A stretch of DNA of 6,496 bases from an uncultured Nitrosopumilaceae archaeon (GTDB lineage Archaea; Thermoproteota; Nitrososphaeria; Nitrososphaerales; Nitrosopumilaceae), in contig CALFHG010000167.1 in assembly GCA_937875805.1 (NCBI GenBank), forward strand, positions 1 through 6,496, in the 5' to 3' direction. Both the position numbers and the translations under genes were made by a program. The notes under the pieces were generated by a model. That model searched no databases. It was given only the letters and a program-made list of their open reading frames with translations, and was not told the origin of the DNA. The first letter of the stretch is position 1. Each line of letters starts with the position of its first letter. This document shows positions 1 to 4,834 of this stretch, piece by piece.

Positions 1-255
1 AAATCCAGAAATGTAATGACAAAAAAGGCCCCTAGAGGAGTCTCGTTTTTGTTACGTGAATACAAAGAAGGACAACAAGCACTAGTCATTATTGATCCAA
101 GACAGCACAAAGGATTACCACACAGACGATACCACGGTAAAGTAGGTGTAGTTACAAATGTTGGTAGACGTGCAGTTACTCTTGATGTAAAATTAGGTGA
201 TAAAACAAAAACTTTAATCACAAGATTGGATCACATTAAACCATTCGGTGTATGA
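1..255 (+). CDS. rpl21e: 50S ribosomal protein L21e (eL21), 5'-truncated by the window edge
   Basis: Component of the large ribosomal subunit, found in archaea and eukaryotes. The frame is open from base 1 and reads KSRNVMTKKAPRGV before the family core. The stretch DPRQHKGLPHRRYHGKVGVV is the hallmark of eL21. An ATG lies at 16-18, but it falls inside the conserved N-terminal region (the family has a basic K/S/R-rich segment here), so it is an internal Met. The real start lies upstream of the window. 84 codons are visible; the family is usually about 95-100 residues, so roughly 13 are missing. The stop TGA (253-255) is one base before the rpoF ATG, which makes this the visible head of the eL21-rpoF-DUF655-ksgA-hemK operon. 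The family call is very secure; the missing start cannot be seen. Confidence 0.96.
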   Translation, partial: KSRNVMTKKAPRGVSFLLREYKEGQQALVIIDPRQHKGLPHRRYHGKVGVVTNVGRRAVTLDVKLGDKTKTLITRLDHIKPFGV

Positions 256-256
256 T

Positions 257-583
257 ATGGAAGAGATAAAAAAGAAACAAGCTATTTCACTTGCTGAAGT
301 TAAAGAAATTTTAGGTAAAGTTGATGTTGAAGAAATGGATCAAATTCAACGTTGGACATATGATTACGTTTCAAAATTTGTAACAACTGAACCGAAAGAG
401 GCAAAAGAAATGAAAAAACGACTTGTCAAAGAATGTGAATTAACAGAAGACGAAGCTGTTGAAATCGTTAACATTAGACCTACAAGTTTAGCTGAATTAC
501 GTTCCTTCACATTTGGTTGGAAAAAATTAATTCTTGCAGAAACCCTAGAAAAAATGCTCAAAATAATCAAGGAGCTTTCGTAA
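257..583 (+). CDS. rpoF: DNA-directed RNA polymerase subunit F (Rpb4 homologue)
   Basis: Rpb4 pairs with Rpb7 (RpoE) to form the stalk of archaeal RNA polymerase, which helps initiation, elongation and termination. The 108-residue protein has the usual small, all-helical, charged character. The C-terminal signature EIVNIRPTSLAELRSF (about residues 71-86) matches the HRDC-like part of the family (archaeal members contain 'NIRPxxxxELR'). I chose the ATG at 257, one base after the eL21 stop, with MEEIKKKQAISLAEVKEIL as the N-terminus. An in-frame GTG at 248 would add only three residues (M-Y-D) and overlap the eL21 stop. A weak GGTG at 247-250 could serve as a ribosome-binding site, and translational coupling to eL21 is likely. 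eL21 next to Rpb4 is a conserved archaeal arrangement. Confidence 0.95.
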   Translation: MEEIKKKQAISLAEVKEILGKVDVEEMDQIQRWTYDYVSKFVTTEPKEAKEMKKRLVKECELTEDEAVEIVNIRPTSLAELRSFTFGWKKLILAETLEKMLKIIKELS

Positions 584-589
584 CTTTTT

Positions 590-594
590 AGGAG
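590..594 (+). promoter_or_regulatory. Shine-Dalgarno site for the DUF655 gene
   Basis: AGGAG lies 9 nt before the TTG at 604, in the 20-nt gap after rpoF. It supports TTG 604 as the true start, because the frame has no nearby ATG that keeps the N-terminus complete. Confidence 0.65.
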
Positions 595-603
595 CGTTCT
601 ATT

Positions 604-1170
604 TTGTATCGGGCAAAACCCCCAACTAGAAAGTATGAGGAGTATGCATATGTATTAGATTACACTTCTAGAGGTAAATCATCTACTGTAAGAGGTAAAG
701 ATGGAATTATTATCACATCTATTGGTGAGGATAGATTAACTTTATTGGAAATCCTTGGAATTCCAAACTCTACATTTGAGATTGGTGAAAAAATCTATAT
801 CGGAAAAGAGGGACGAACCAAAGTTCTATCTGTTTTAGGAAAGCTGGAATATGATCATATTTCATCCTCTGCTCAAAGTGAATTAGAGTCAGTAGTTGAA
901 GATATTGTAACTAACAATGAAGAAAAATTTGTTTCATATCTAAACAATGCACAACCACTAACACCAAGAATTCATGCACTTGAATTAATTCCAGGAATTG
1001 GAAAAACATACATGAAAAGTATGCTTGAAGAAAGAGAAAAGAAAAAGTTTGAAAGCTATCATGATTTACAAGATCGTGTTGGATTTAAAGATCCAATCAA
1101 ACATATTTCTGAACGAATCCTGGATGAAATTACAGGTGAAAGTAGAATGAATCTCTTTGTTAAGCGATGA
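604..1170 (+). CDS. DUF655 family protein, putative nucleic-acid-binding protein with a helix-hairpin-helix
   Basis: Archaeal protein of unknown exact role, nearly always found between rpoF and ksgA, so a job in RNA or ribosome metabolism is suspected from context. It has 188 residues. The N-terminal half (about 10-82) is β-rich with YVLDYTSRG, IGEDRLTLLEI and IYIGKEGRTKV, and looks like a small OB/SH3-type barrel. The C-terminal half carries a helix-hairpin-helix motif, ELIPGIGKTYMKSMLEER (about 127-144), followed by a helical stretch FxSYHDLQDRVGFKDP. The hairpin GIGK is typical of non-specific DNA or RNA backbone binding. The start is TTG, backed by AGGAG 9 nt upstream. The stop overlaps the ksgA start in an ATGA (1167-1170), so the two are translationally coupled. 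Family assignment is firm; biochemical function is not known. Confidence 0.9.
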   Translation: MYRAKPPTRKYEEYAYVLDYTSRGKSSTVRGKDGIIITSIGEDRLTLLEILGIPNSTFEIGEKIYIGKEGRTKVLSVLGKLEYDHISSSAQSELESVVEDIVTNNEEKFVSYLNNAQPLTPRIHALELIPGIGKTYMKSMLEEREKKKFESYHDLQDRVGFKDPIKHISERILDEITGESRMNLFVKR

Positions 1171-1874
1171 TCAAACGAAAACGTCTTGGACAACACTTTC
1201 TAAATTCTAATTCTATAGCAAAATTCATTGTTTCTGAAGCAAAAATTACAAAAAATGACATTGTCTTTGAGATTGGCACTGGACAGGGAATCTTAACTCC
1301 TCTCTTATGTGAGAATGCTGATAAGGTGATTTCAATTGATATGGATGAAAAATTAGTTAGAGATGCAAAATCTAAATTTTCTGGTATACATAATCTAGTT
1401 TTAAAATCTGGTGATGGTTTAAAGAATTATGATAATTTCACTATTTTTGTTTCCAATCTTCCCTATTCTAGGAGTAAAGATGCCATAGAATGGTTAGCAC
1501 AAACTTCCTTTTCTCATGGGGTGATTATGGTTCAAAAGGAATTTGCTGATAAATTACTTGCCAAATCTTCAAAACAAAGAAAAGCCATAAGCATTATTGC
1601 AACTTCCGCATTTAAAATCACAATGTTATCAAAGGTGGGCAAAAATAATTTTTCCCCTCCTCCAAAAATTGATTCTGTAATTTTAAAAATAGTTAAAAAT
1701 AATAATTTATCTAAAGATCTTATTCAAACAATTAATAAAATATTCTCATATCGGAGAAAAACTATTAAAAATATTTTAAAACAATTTCACAAAGAAACTA
1801 CTGTTGATAAACGAGTAGATGATCTTTCAGTAGAGGAGATAATTAGTCTTGCAAACAAAATTCTTGAAAAATGA
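1167..1874 (+). CDS. ksgA: rRNA adenine N6,N6-dimethyltransferase (KsgA/Dim1)
   Basis: Methylates two adjacent adenines in the 3' helix 45 loop of 16S rRNA using S-adenosylmethionine, late in small-subunit assembly. Visible family marks in order: KRLGQHFL at 5-12, SAM-binding motif I EIGTGQG at 35-41, acidic SID at 57-59, the catalytic NLPY at 97-100 (the N-x-P-Y loop that positions the target adenine), MVQKEFADKLLAK at 121-133 and FSPPPKIDSVIL at 162-173. The C-terminal domain contains FSYRRKTIKNIL. The protein has 235 residues, somewhat shorter than the usual 260-280, with the loss in the C-terminal helical domain. Its ATG overlaps the DUF655 stop. Its 3' end overlaps the next methyltransferase gene by 26 nt. 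No residue expected for catalysis appears missing. Confidence 0.95.
   Translation: MIKRKRLGQHFLNSNSIAKFIVSEAKITKNDIVFEIGTGQGILTPLLCENADKVISIDMDEKLVRDAKSKFSGIHNLVLKSGDGLKNYDNFTIFVSNLPYSRSKDAIEWLAQTSFSHGVIMVQKEFADKLLAKSSKQRKAISIIATSAFKITMLSKVGKNNFSPPPKIDSVILKIVKNNNLSKDLIQTINKIFSYRRKTIKNILKQFHKETTVDKRVDDLSVEEIISLANKILEK
1833..1838 (+). promoter_or_regulatory. Shine-Dalgarno site for the HemK-like gene, inside ksgA
   Basis: GAGGAG lies 10 nt before TTG 1849 and within the coding sequence of ksgA. It favours TTG 1849 over the in-frame TTG at 1864, which would be 25 nt away. The same bases also encode Glu-Glu of KsgA, so their conservation could have another cause. Confidence 0.5.
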
Positions 1875-2382
1875 AGAGTATCCTCCATCTGAGGATACTT
1901 TTTTCATTGTAGATAATATTGAGAATGAAAAAGGAAATTTTGCCTTGGATGTTGGTAGCGGATCAGGATATCTGACACAATTACTTTGTAAAAATTTTTC
2001 ATTTGTAGTTGGTACTGATATCAATTTCAATGTATTGAAAAATCAAACTTACAAAACAAACAATATTGTTTGTTGTAATGGTTCAGACGCATTAAAAATA
2101 AAATTTGATTTTATTGTATGTAATTTACCTTATCTTGCAACTGATACAATTATAGATATTGCAACTGATGGAGGTGAAGAGGGATTTGAAATCCCAAAAA
2201 AAATATTTGATTCTGTAATTAACAATATGGCTGAACATGGAAAATTCATCTTTATCACTTCATCATTGTCCAATTATCAAAAATTGATTGAATATGCTCA
2301 AAAATTAGGCTTGAAAACAAGAATTATGGCAAAAAAGAAATTATTTTTTGAAGAATTGATTCTTGTAGAAACTATTAGATGA
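1849..2382 (+). CDS. HemK/Mtq2-like protein-glutamine N5-methyltransferase (putative)
   Basis: SAM-dependent methyltransferase of the HemK/PrmC/Mtq2 group. Members methylate the Gln of the GGQ loop in class I release factors; in archaea the target would be aRF1, usually with Trm112 as partner (knowledge of the family, not visible here). Seen in the 177 residues: YPPSEDTFFIVDNI at 11-24, equivalent to the family's Y-x-P-x-E-D-T-F opening; SAM motif I DVGSGSG at 34-40; acidic GTDIN at 55-59; and NLPY at 92-95, the N-P/L-P-Y substrate loop. DGGEEGFE at 107-114 matches the D-G-G-x-x-G segment of the family. The start is TTG at 1849, supported by GAGGAG upstream; TTG 1864 is the alternative. The gene is the last of the operon and its stop directly abuts the stop of the opposing dehydrogenase gene. 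The target protein is inferred. Confidence 0.85.
   Translation: MQTKFLKNEEYPPSEDTFFIVDNIENEKGNFALDVGSGSGYLTQLLCKNFSFVVGTDINFNVLKNQTYKTNNIVCCNGSDALKIKFDFIVCNLPYLATDTIIDIATDGGEEGFEIPKKIFDSVINNMAEHGKFIFITSSLSNYQKLIEYAQKLGLKTRIMAKKKLFFEELILVETIR
2331..2340 (-). terminator. possible oligo-T terminator for the minus-strand dehydrogenase transcript
   Basis: On the minus strand this reads TTTCTTTTTT, starting about 43 nt beyond the dehydrogenase stop and lying inside the 3' part of the HemK-like gene. Archaeal RNA polymerase terminates at U-rich tracts without needing a hairpin. Because the two convergent genes share no spacer, the terminator must lie within the opposing gene. This is the best T-tract, but the call is inference. 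Confidence 0.35.
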
Positions 2383-3414
2383 TTACTTTCTTAAATTCTC
2401 TTTGGCATATGTGATGATTGCATCTGTCATTTGTGTAGTTGTTGCGCTTCCACCAATATCCCATGTAACTGCTTTTCCTTCATTGATTACTTTATCTGTT
2501 GCAGCAAAGATTGCATCTCTAATTTCTCTTTCACCCATATAATCTGCCATCCAAGCTCCTGATAGAACAGTTGCAGTTGGATTTACTTTGTTTTGTCCTG
2601 TAAACTGTGGAGCACTTCCATGTGCTGCCTCAAACATTGCATAATTGTCTCCAATGTTGGCAGAGTAGATTAATCCAATTGAACCTACAAGAGCTGATGC
2701 AAGCTCGGAAATAATATCCATGAATAAATTAGTACTAACTAATACTGAACCGTTAAACTGTTCAGTGGCAATTACCATTTGTTGTGCCATGTTGTCTATG
2801 TAAATTTCAGATAATTCAATTCCAGTTCCTTCAATTGCTTTTTGTGTTTCCTCCCAAAATATCCCATCCGTTTGTTTTAAGATATTTCTTTTTGTAATTG
2901 CAACCATTTTTTTCATATTGAATTTGTTTGCCCAATCTACTGCAGAATCAACTAATCTTCTACTTCCATGTCTTGTGATTTTCCTAATTGCTATTGCTGC
3001 ATCATCAGTAATTTTTACCTCTACACCTGTATAGAGCCCTTCAGTTGCTTCTCTGAAACATACACAATCCAGTTTCCTATTTGGTGTTAATCTATCATAA
3101 GTTTTAGTTGGTCTGATATTTGCATAAAGATCAAATTTTTGTCTTAATGTAACTGCAACACTTCTAGGTGCACCTGGAACTGGGATTGTAGTTGTTGGGC
3201 CTTTGAAACAGCAATCTGATTCTTCTAAATTTTTCATGGTTGCATCAGGAATGTATGATGCATCTTTTCTACCGTTTTTCTCCCATTGTTCTGAGCCTAC
3301 TTCACAAAGAATTATTTCTGATTGAAAATTACATTCCTTTAATACTCTTAACATTGAATCTACTACTTCAGGTCCAATACCGTCACCTTTCATTACTGCT
3401 GTTTTTTTACTCAA
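2383..3414 (-). CDS. isocitrate/isopropylmalate dehydrogenase family enzyme, probably isocitrate dehydrogenase
   Basis: Metal-dependent β-decarboxylating dehydrogenase of 343 residues, cytoplasmic. The most likely role is the isocitrate to 2-oxoglutarate step. Family marks: KGDGIGPEVV at 9-18, FKGPTTT at 70-76, substrate-region Ser85 in RSVAVTLRQ with Arg91 and Arg101 (NIRP), Tyr128 in REATEGLYTG, catalytic Lys175, metal-site Asp207 and Asp233, nucleotide loop EAAHGSAP at 262-269, and IGGSATTTQMTDAI near the end. The overall pattern (KGPTTT, LRQxxDLYANIRP, GGSATTT) resembles the NAD-type isocitrate dehydrogenases more than LeuB. Oddities: Asn is replaced by Ala twice (A87, A123), the second metal Asp by Glu237, and the cofactor-selecting pair is Gln270-Phe271. 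The start is TTG 3414; the first internal ATG (3393) would cut off the first β-strand. Homoisocitrate or another 2-hydroxyacid is a possible alternative substrate. Confidence 0.88.
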   Translation of the reverse strand: MSKKTAVMKGDGIGPEVVDSMLRVLKECNFQSEIILCEVGSEQWEKNGRKDASYIPDATMKNLEESDCCFKGPTTTIPVPGAPRSVAVTLRQKFDLYANIRPTKTYDRLTPNRKLDCVCFREATEGLYTGVEVKITDDAAIAIRKITRHGSRRLVDSAVDWANKFNMKKMVAITKRNILKQTDGIFWEETQKAIEGTGIELSEIYIDNMAQQMVIATEQFNGSVLVSTNLFMDIISELASALVGSIGLIYSANIGDNYAMFEAAHGSAPQFTGQNKVNPTATVLSGAWMADYMGEREIRDAIFAATDKVINEGKAVTWDIGGSATTTQMTDAIITYAKENLRK

Positions 3415-3439
3415 AACTGCAAAAATTTGAGGTGTTTAT

Positions 3440-3446
3440 TATTTAA
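3440..3446 (-). promoter_or_regulatory. TATA-like box for the dehydrogenase gene
   Basis: On the minus strand this reads TTAAATA and ends 25 nt before the TTG start at 3414. There is no Shine-Dalgarno motif between box and start, so a leaderless or nearly leaderless transcript is suggested. It lies in the 112-nt gap shared with the divergent phosphoesterase gene. Confidence 0.45.
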
Positions 3447-3495
3447 TTCTATCTTGTATTTTGAAATATTTTTTATATCTTTTCTATGGAGATGA

Positions 3496-3502
3496 TTTAA
3501 TA
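3496..3502 (+). promoter_or_regulatory. TATA-like box for the metallophosphoesterase gene
   Basis: TTTAATA ends 24 nt before the ATG at 3527, the distance expected for a leaderless archaeal mRNA. No Shine-Dalgarno sequence is present before the ATG. Together with the box at 3440-3446 it makes the 3415-3526 gap a divergent promoter region. Confidence 0.5.
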
Positions 3503-3526
3503 CCTAATTTGATAAATAATATTCAA

Positions 3527-4273
3527 ATGCAGATAGTTCAAATCTCTGATCTTCATGTGGGTTCTCAATTTTTACAAGAAAAATTTGATATTTTAGTTGA
3601 TGAAGTAAATGAACTAAATCCAGATGTGATTGTAATTACAGGTGATTTGACAAATGAGGGATTGATGAGTGAATATAAAAAATGCAAGTCATTATTGACA
3701 AAATTTAACACAAAAAAAATTATTACCATTAGTGGAAATCATGATTATAGAAACACTGGTTATTTGTTATTCAAAAAATTCTTTCCATTTGAAACTGTCA
3801 ATGAGTTAAGTGATGATGTTGTTCTAGTTACAGTTGGAACTGCTAGACCTGATAGAAATAATGGTGAAGTTGGATATAGACAAAACTTGTGGCTAGAGAG
3901 AACTATGAAAAAATACAAAGACAAAGTAAAAATTGTAGCAATGCATCACCACTTAATTTCAATTCCTGATACTGGTTCTGATCAACTAACTGTTGTTGAT
4001 GCAGGCGATGTTCTAAGAGCAGTGTTGGATTCTAAAGTAGATGTGGTATTATGTGGACACAAACATAGGCCGTGGGCTTGGAATTTTGGATCATTGACTG
4101 TAGTTAATGCTGGAACTGCCACATCTGAGAGAGTTCGTGGATTGTTTGAAAATACCTACAATATCCTAACGATATCTGACAAAAATGTAAAAGTAGATCT
4201 AAAAATTGTAGGTGGAAAAAGACTCCCAATTGAGGAGATTATGAATAATTATAGCCAATTTGGCGACGAATGA
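3527..4273 (+). CDS. calcineurin-like metallophosphoesterase
   Basis: Two-metal phosphoesterase of the calcineurin superfamily, 248 residues, no signal peptide. All five metal and catalytic blocks are visible: DLH at 8-10, GD at 39-40, GNHD at 70-73, HHH at 140-142 and GHKH at 177-180. The order and compact size fit the CpdA/Icc-like cyclic-nucleotide phosphodiesterase or phosphodiesterase-like group, but the natural substrate cannot be read from sequence. I start at ATG 3527 because MQIVQISDLHVG is the canonical first β-strand. The in-frame TTG at 3461 would add 22 non-family residues and run across the TATA box. The gene is transcribed alone: it diverges from the dehydrogenase upstream, and a tRNA with its own promoter follows 33 nt downstream. 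Confidence 0.92.
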   Translation: MQIVQISDLHVGSQFLQEKFDILVDEVNELNPDVIVITGDLTNEGLMSEYKKCKSLLTKFNTKKIITISGNHDYRNTGYLLFKKFFPFETVNELSDDVVLVTVGTARPDRNNGEVGYRQNLWLERTMKKYKDKVKIVAMHHHLISIPDTGSDQLTVVDAGDVLRAVLDSKVDVVLCGHKHRPWAWNFGSLTVVNAGTATSERVRGLFENTYNILTISDKNVKVDLKIVGGKRLPIEEIMNNYSQFGDE

Positions 4274-4274
4274 A

Positions 4275-4282
4275 TTTATTTA
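4275..4282 (+). promoter_or_regulatory. TATA-like box for tRNA-Ser
   Basis: TTTATTTA begins two bases after the phosphoesterase stop codon and ends 24 nt before the mature tRNA 5' end. That spacing would put transcription start at or very near the tRNA 5' end. Confidence 0.45.
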
Positions 4283-4306
4283 CAGATACATTCTAGGCAT
4301 CTTTAT

Positions 4307-4390
4307 GCGGGGGTCGCCTAGCCCGGTAGGGCGTGAGATTGCTAATTTCATGTTCGCAAGAACTCGTGGGTTCGAATCCCTCTCCCCGCG
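4307..4390 (+). tRNA. tRNA-Ser (anticodon GCU), CCA encoded just after at 4391-4393
   Basis: Folds as a class II tRNA. Acceptor GCGGGGG (4307-4313) pairs with TCCCCGC (4383-4389), with one G-U at the base; the discriminator is G4390. D-stem GCCT (4316-4319) pairs with GGGC (4329-4332) around a 9-nt loop holding GG. The anticodon stem TGAGA/TTTCA (4334-4338/4346-4350) flanks the loop TTGCTAA, giving anticodon GCU at 4341-4343, which reads AGC/AGU serine codons. The long variable arm has GTTC (4352-4355) and GAAC (4360-4363) closing a GCAA tetraloop, as expected for Ser. The T-loop is TTCGAAT (4371-4377), and the T-stem GTGGG/CCCTC has a U-U opposition at its second pair. CCA follows the discriminator in the DNA. 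No intron is present. Confidence 0.95.
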
Positions 4391-4400
4391 CCATTAAAAC

Positions 4401-4406
4401 TTAATA
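4401..4406 (+). promoter_or_regulatory. TATA-like box for the Elf1-like gene
   Basis: TTAATA ends 22 nt before the ATG at 4429, just after the tRNA 3' end. There is no Shine-Dalgarno sequence, so the mRNA is probably leaderless. Confidence 0.4.
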
Positions 4407-4421
4407 GACCGATTCCAGAAG

Positions 4422-4428
4422 TTTTTTT
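4422..4428 (+). terminator. T7 tract, possible terminator of tRNA-Ser
   Basis: Seven consecutive T bases lie 29 nt past the encoded CCA and touch the ATG of the next gene. They could end the tRNA transcript by the U-tract mechanism of archaeal RNA polymerase. Being directly at the expected start of the leaderless Elf1-like mRNA, the tract may instead be part of the initiator region. Confidence 0.35.
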
Positions 4429-4590
4429 ATGGGACGAAGAAAATCACAAAAAATTATTCGCACTGGCCCAAAAAATGCCACTACTGGAATGTGTCCTCTT
4501 TGCAAAACAATTGGTAAAATTTTCCTTCTTGGCTCACCTGGAGAAGAGAGAGCAAAATGCGAGAAATGTCGTCAAGAATTTGAATTATAG
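4429..4590 (+). CDS. Elf1-like zinc-ribbon protein (53 aa), putative transcription elongation factor
   Basis: Small basic protein with an N-terminal tail MGRRKSQK and a zinc ribbon built from CPLC (Cys22, Cys25) and CEKC (Cys44, Cys47), ending EFEL. The opening MGRRKS and the 'CPxC ~20 residues CxxC xxxF' layout closely resemble eukaryotic Elf1/ELOF1, which starts MGRRKSKRK and has 20 residues between the two Cys pairs (18 here). Elf1 binds elongating RNA polymerase and helps it through chromatin, and orthologues have been reported in some archaea. This copy lacks the C-terminal helix of the eukaryotic protein. It is preceded by a TATA-like box and appears leaderless. Other small zinc-ribbon proteins remain possible, but the identical N-terminal hexapeptide is persuasive. 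The gene is real by its motif content; the exact function is inferred. Confidence 0.78.
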   Translation: MGRRKSQKIIRTGPKNATTGMCPLCKTIGKIFLLGSPGEERAKCEKCRQEFEL

Positions 4591-4631
4591 TTCAAAAAAC
4601 TAACCTGTCAATCAAAATATGTACCCATAAC

Positions 4632-4638
4632 TTTTTAA
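4632..4638 (+). promoter_or_regulatory. TATA-like box for the small coiled-coil gene
   Basis: TTTTTAA ends 25 nt before the ATG at 4664. A second AT-rich run, TTTATAG (4651-4657), is too close to the ATG to serve. No Shine-Dalgarno sequence is present. Confidence 0.4.
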
Positions 4639-4663
4639 GACAATTTTCTATTTATAGATAATT

Positions 4664-4834
4664 ATGAGTTCAGAAGCTGAAACCATTTATGAAAGAGTTG
4701 CAAAGCTTGAAGATGAAATTGCATTACTCCGAAGTGAAATTGATATCCTCAAAGGGGCATTAAGAAATAAAATTGCTCGTCATGAAATATCATTAATTAA
4801 GAAAGGTAGAGACATTGACTCTATTATTGATTAA
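4664..4834 (+). CDS. small coiled-coil protein (56 aa), unknown function
   Basis: I do not recognise a named family. The sequence MSSEAETIYERVAKLEDEI then continues through a heptad-like region (ALLRSEIDILKGALRNKI) with hydrophobic residues every 3-4 positions from about 8 to 37. That predicts one long helix able to form a coiled coil. The C-terminus turns basic then acidic (KKGRDIDSIID). It has no membrane segment, no Cys and no signal peptide. The promoter box lies at the leaderless distance. The gene's last four bases overlap the end of the convergent SirB1-like gene. Coding is supported by the clean ATG-to-TAA frame, amphipathic composition and promoter position. Length alone would not be convincing. 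It might be an adaptor or a subunit of a larger complex. Confidence 0.68.
   Translation: MSSEAETIYERVAKLEDEIALLRSEIDILKGALRNKIARHEISLIKKGRDIDSIID

Noticed and set aside
16..18. ATG 16 as start of the eL21 gene
   Set aside because: The frame is open to base 1 with family-like residues before this Met, and starting here would make the protein too short for eL21.
248..250. GTG 248 as start of rpoF
   Set aside because: It adds only three residues and overlaps the eL21 stop; ATG 257 gives the expected N-terminus.
364..570. Minus-strand open frame inside rpoF
   Set aside because: Shadow of a clearly coding Rpb4 gene; no motif or promoter of its own.
1827..2030. Minus-strand open frame across the ksgA/HemK-like junction
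   Set aside because: Opposite to two well-supported methyltransferase genes and without recognisable protein features.
3240..3446. Plus-strand open frame antisense to the dehydrogenase start
   Set aside because: Leu/Ile-rich product typical of antisense reading through an AT-rich gene; it would cover the divergent promoter region.
3461..3526. TTG 3461 as an N-terminal extension of the phosphoesterase
   Set aside because: The 22 extra residues are not family-like, and the TATA box and expected transcription start fall within or after this stretch.
4339..4351. An intron in the tRNA next to the anticodon
   Set aside because: The anticodon loop is a normal seven bases and the stem closes directly; the extra length is the serine variable arm.
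4352..4363. GTTC-GCAA-GAAC hairpin as an independent regulatory element
   Set aside because: It is the variable arm of tRNA-Ser.
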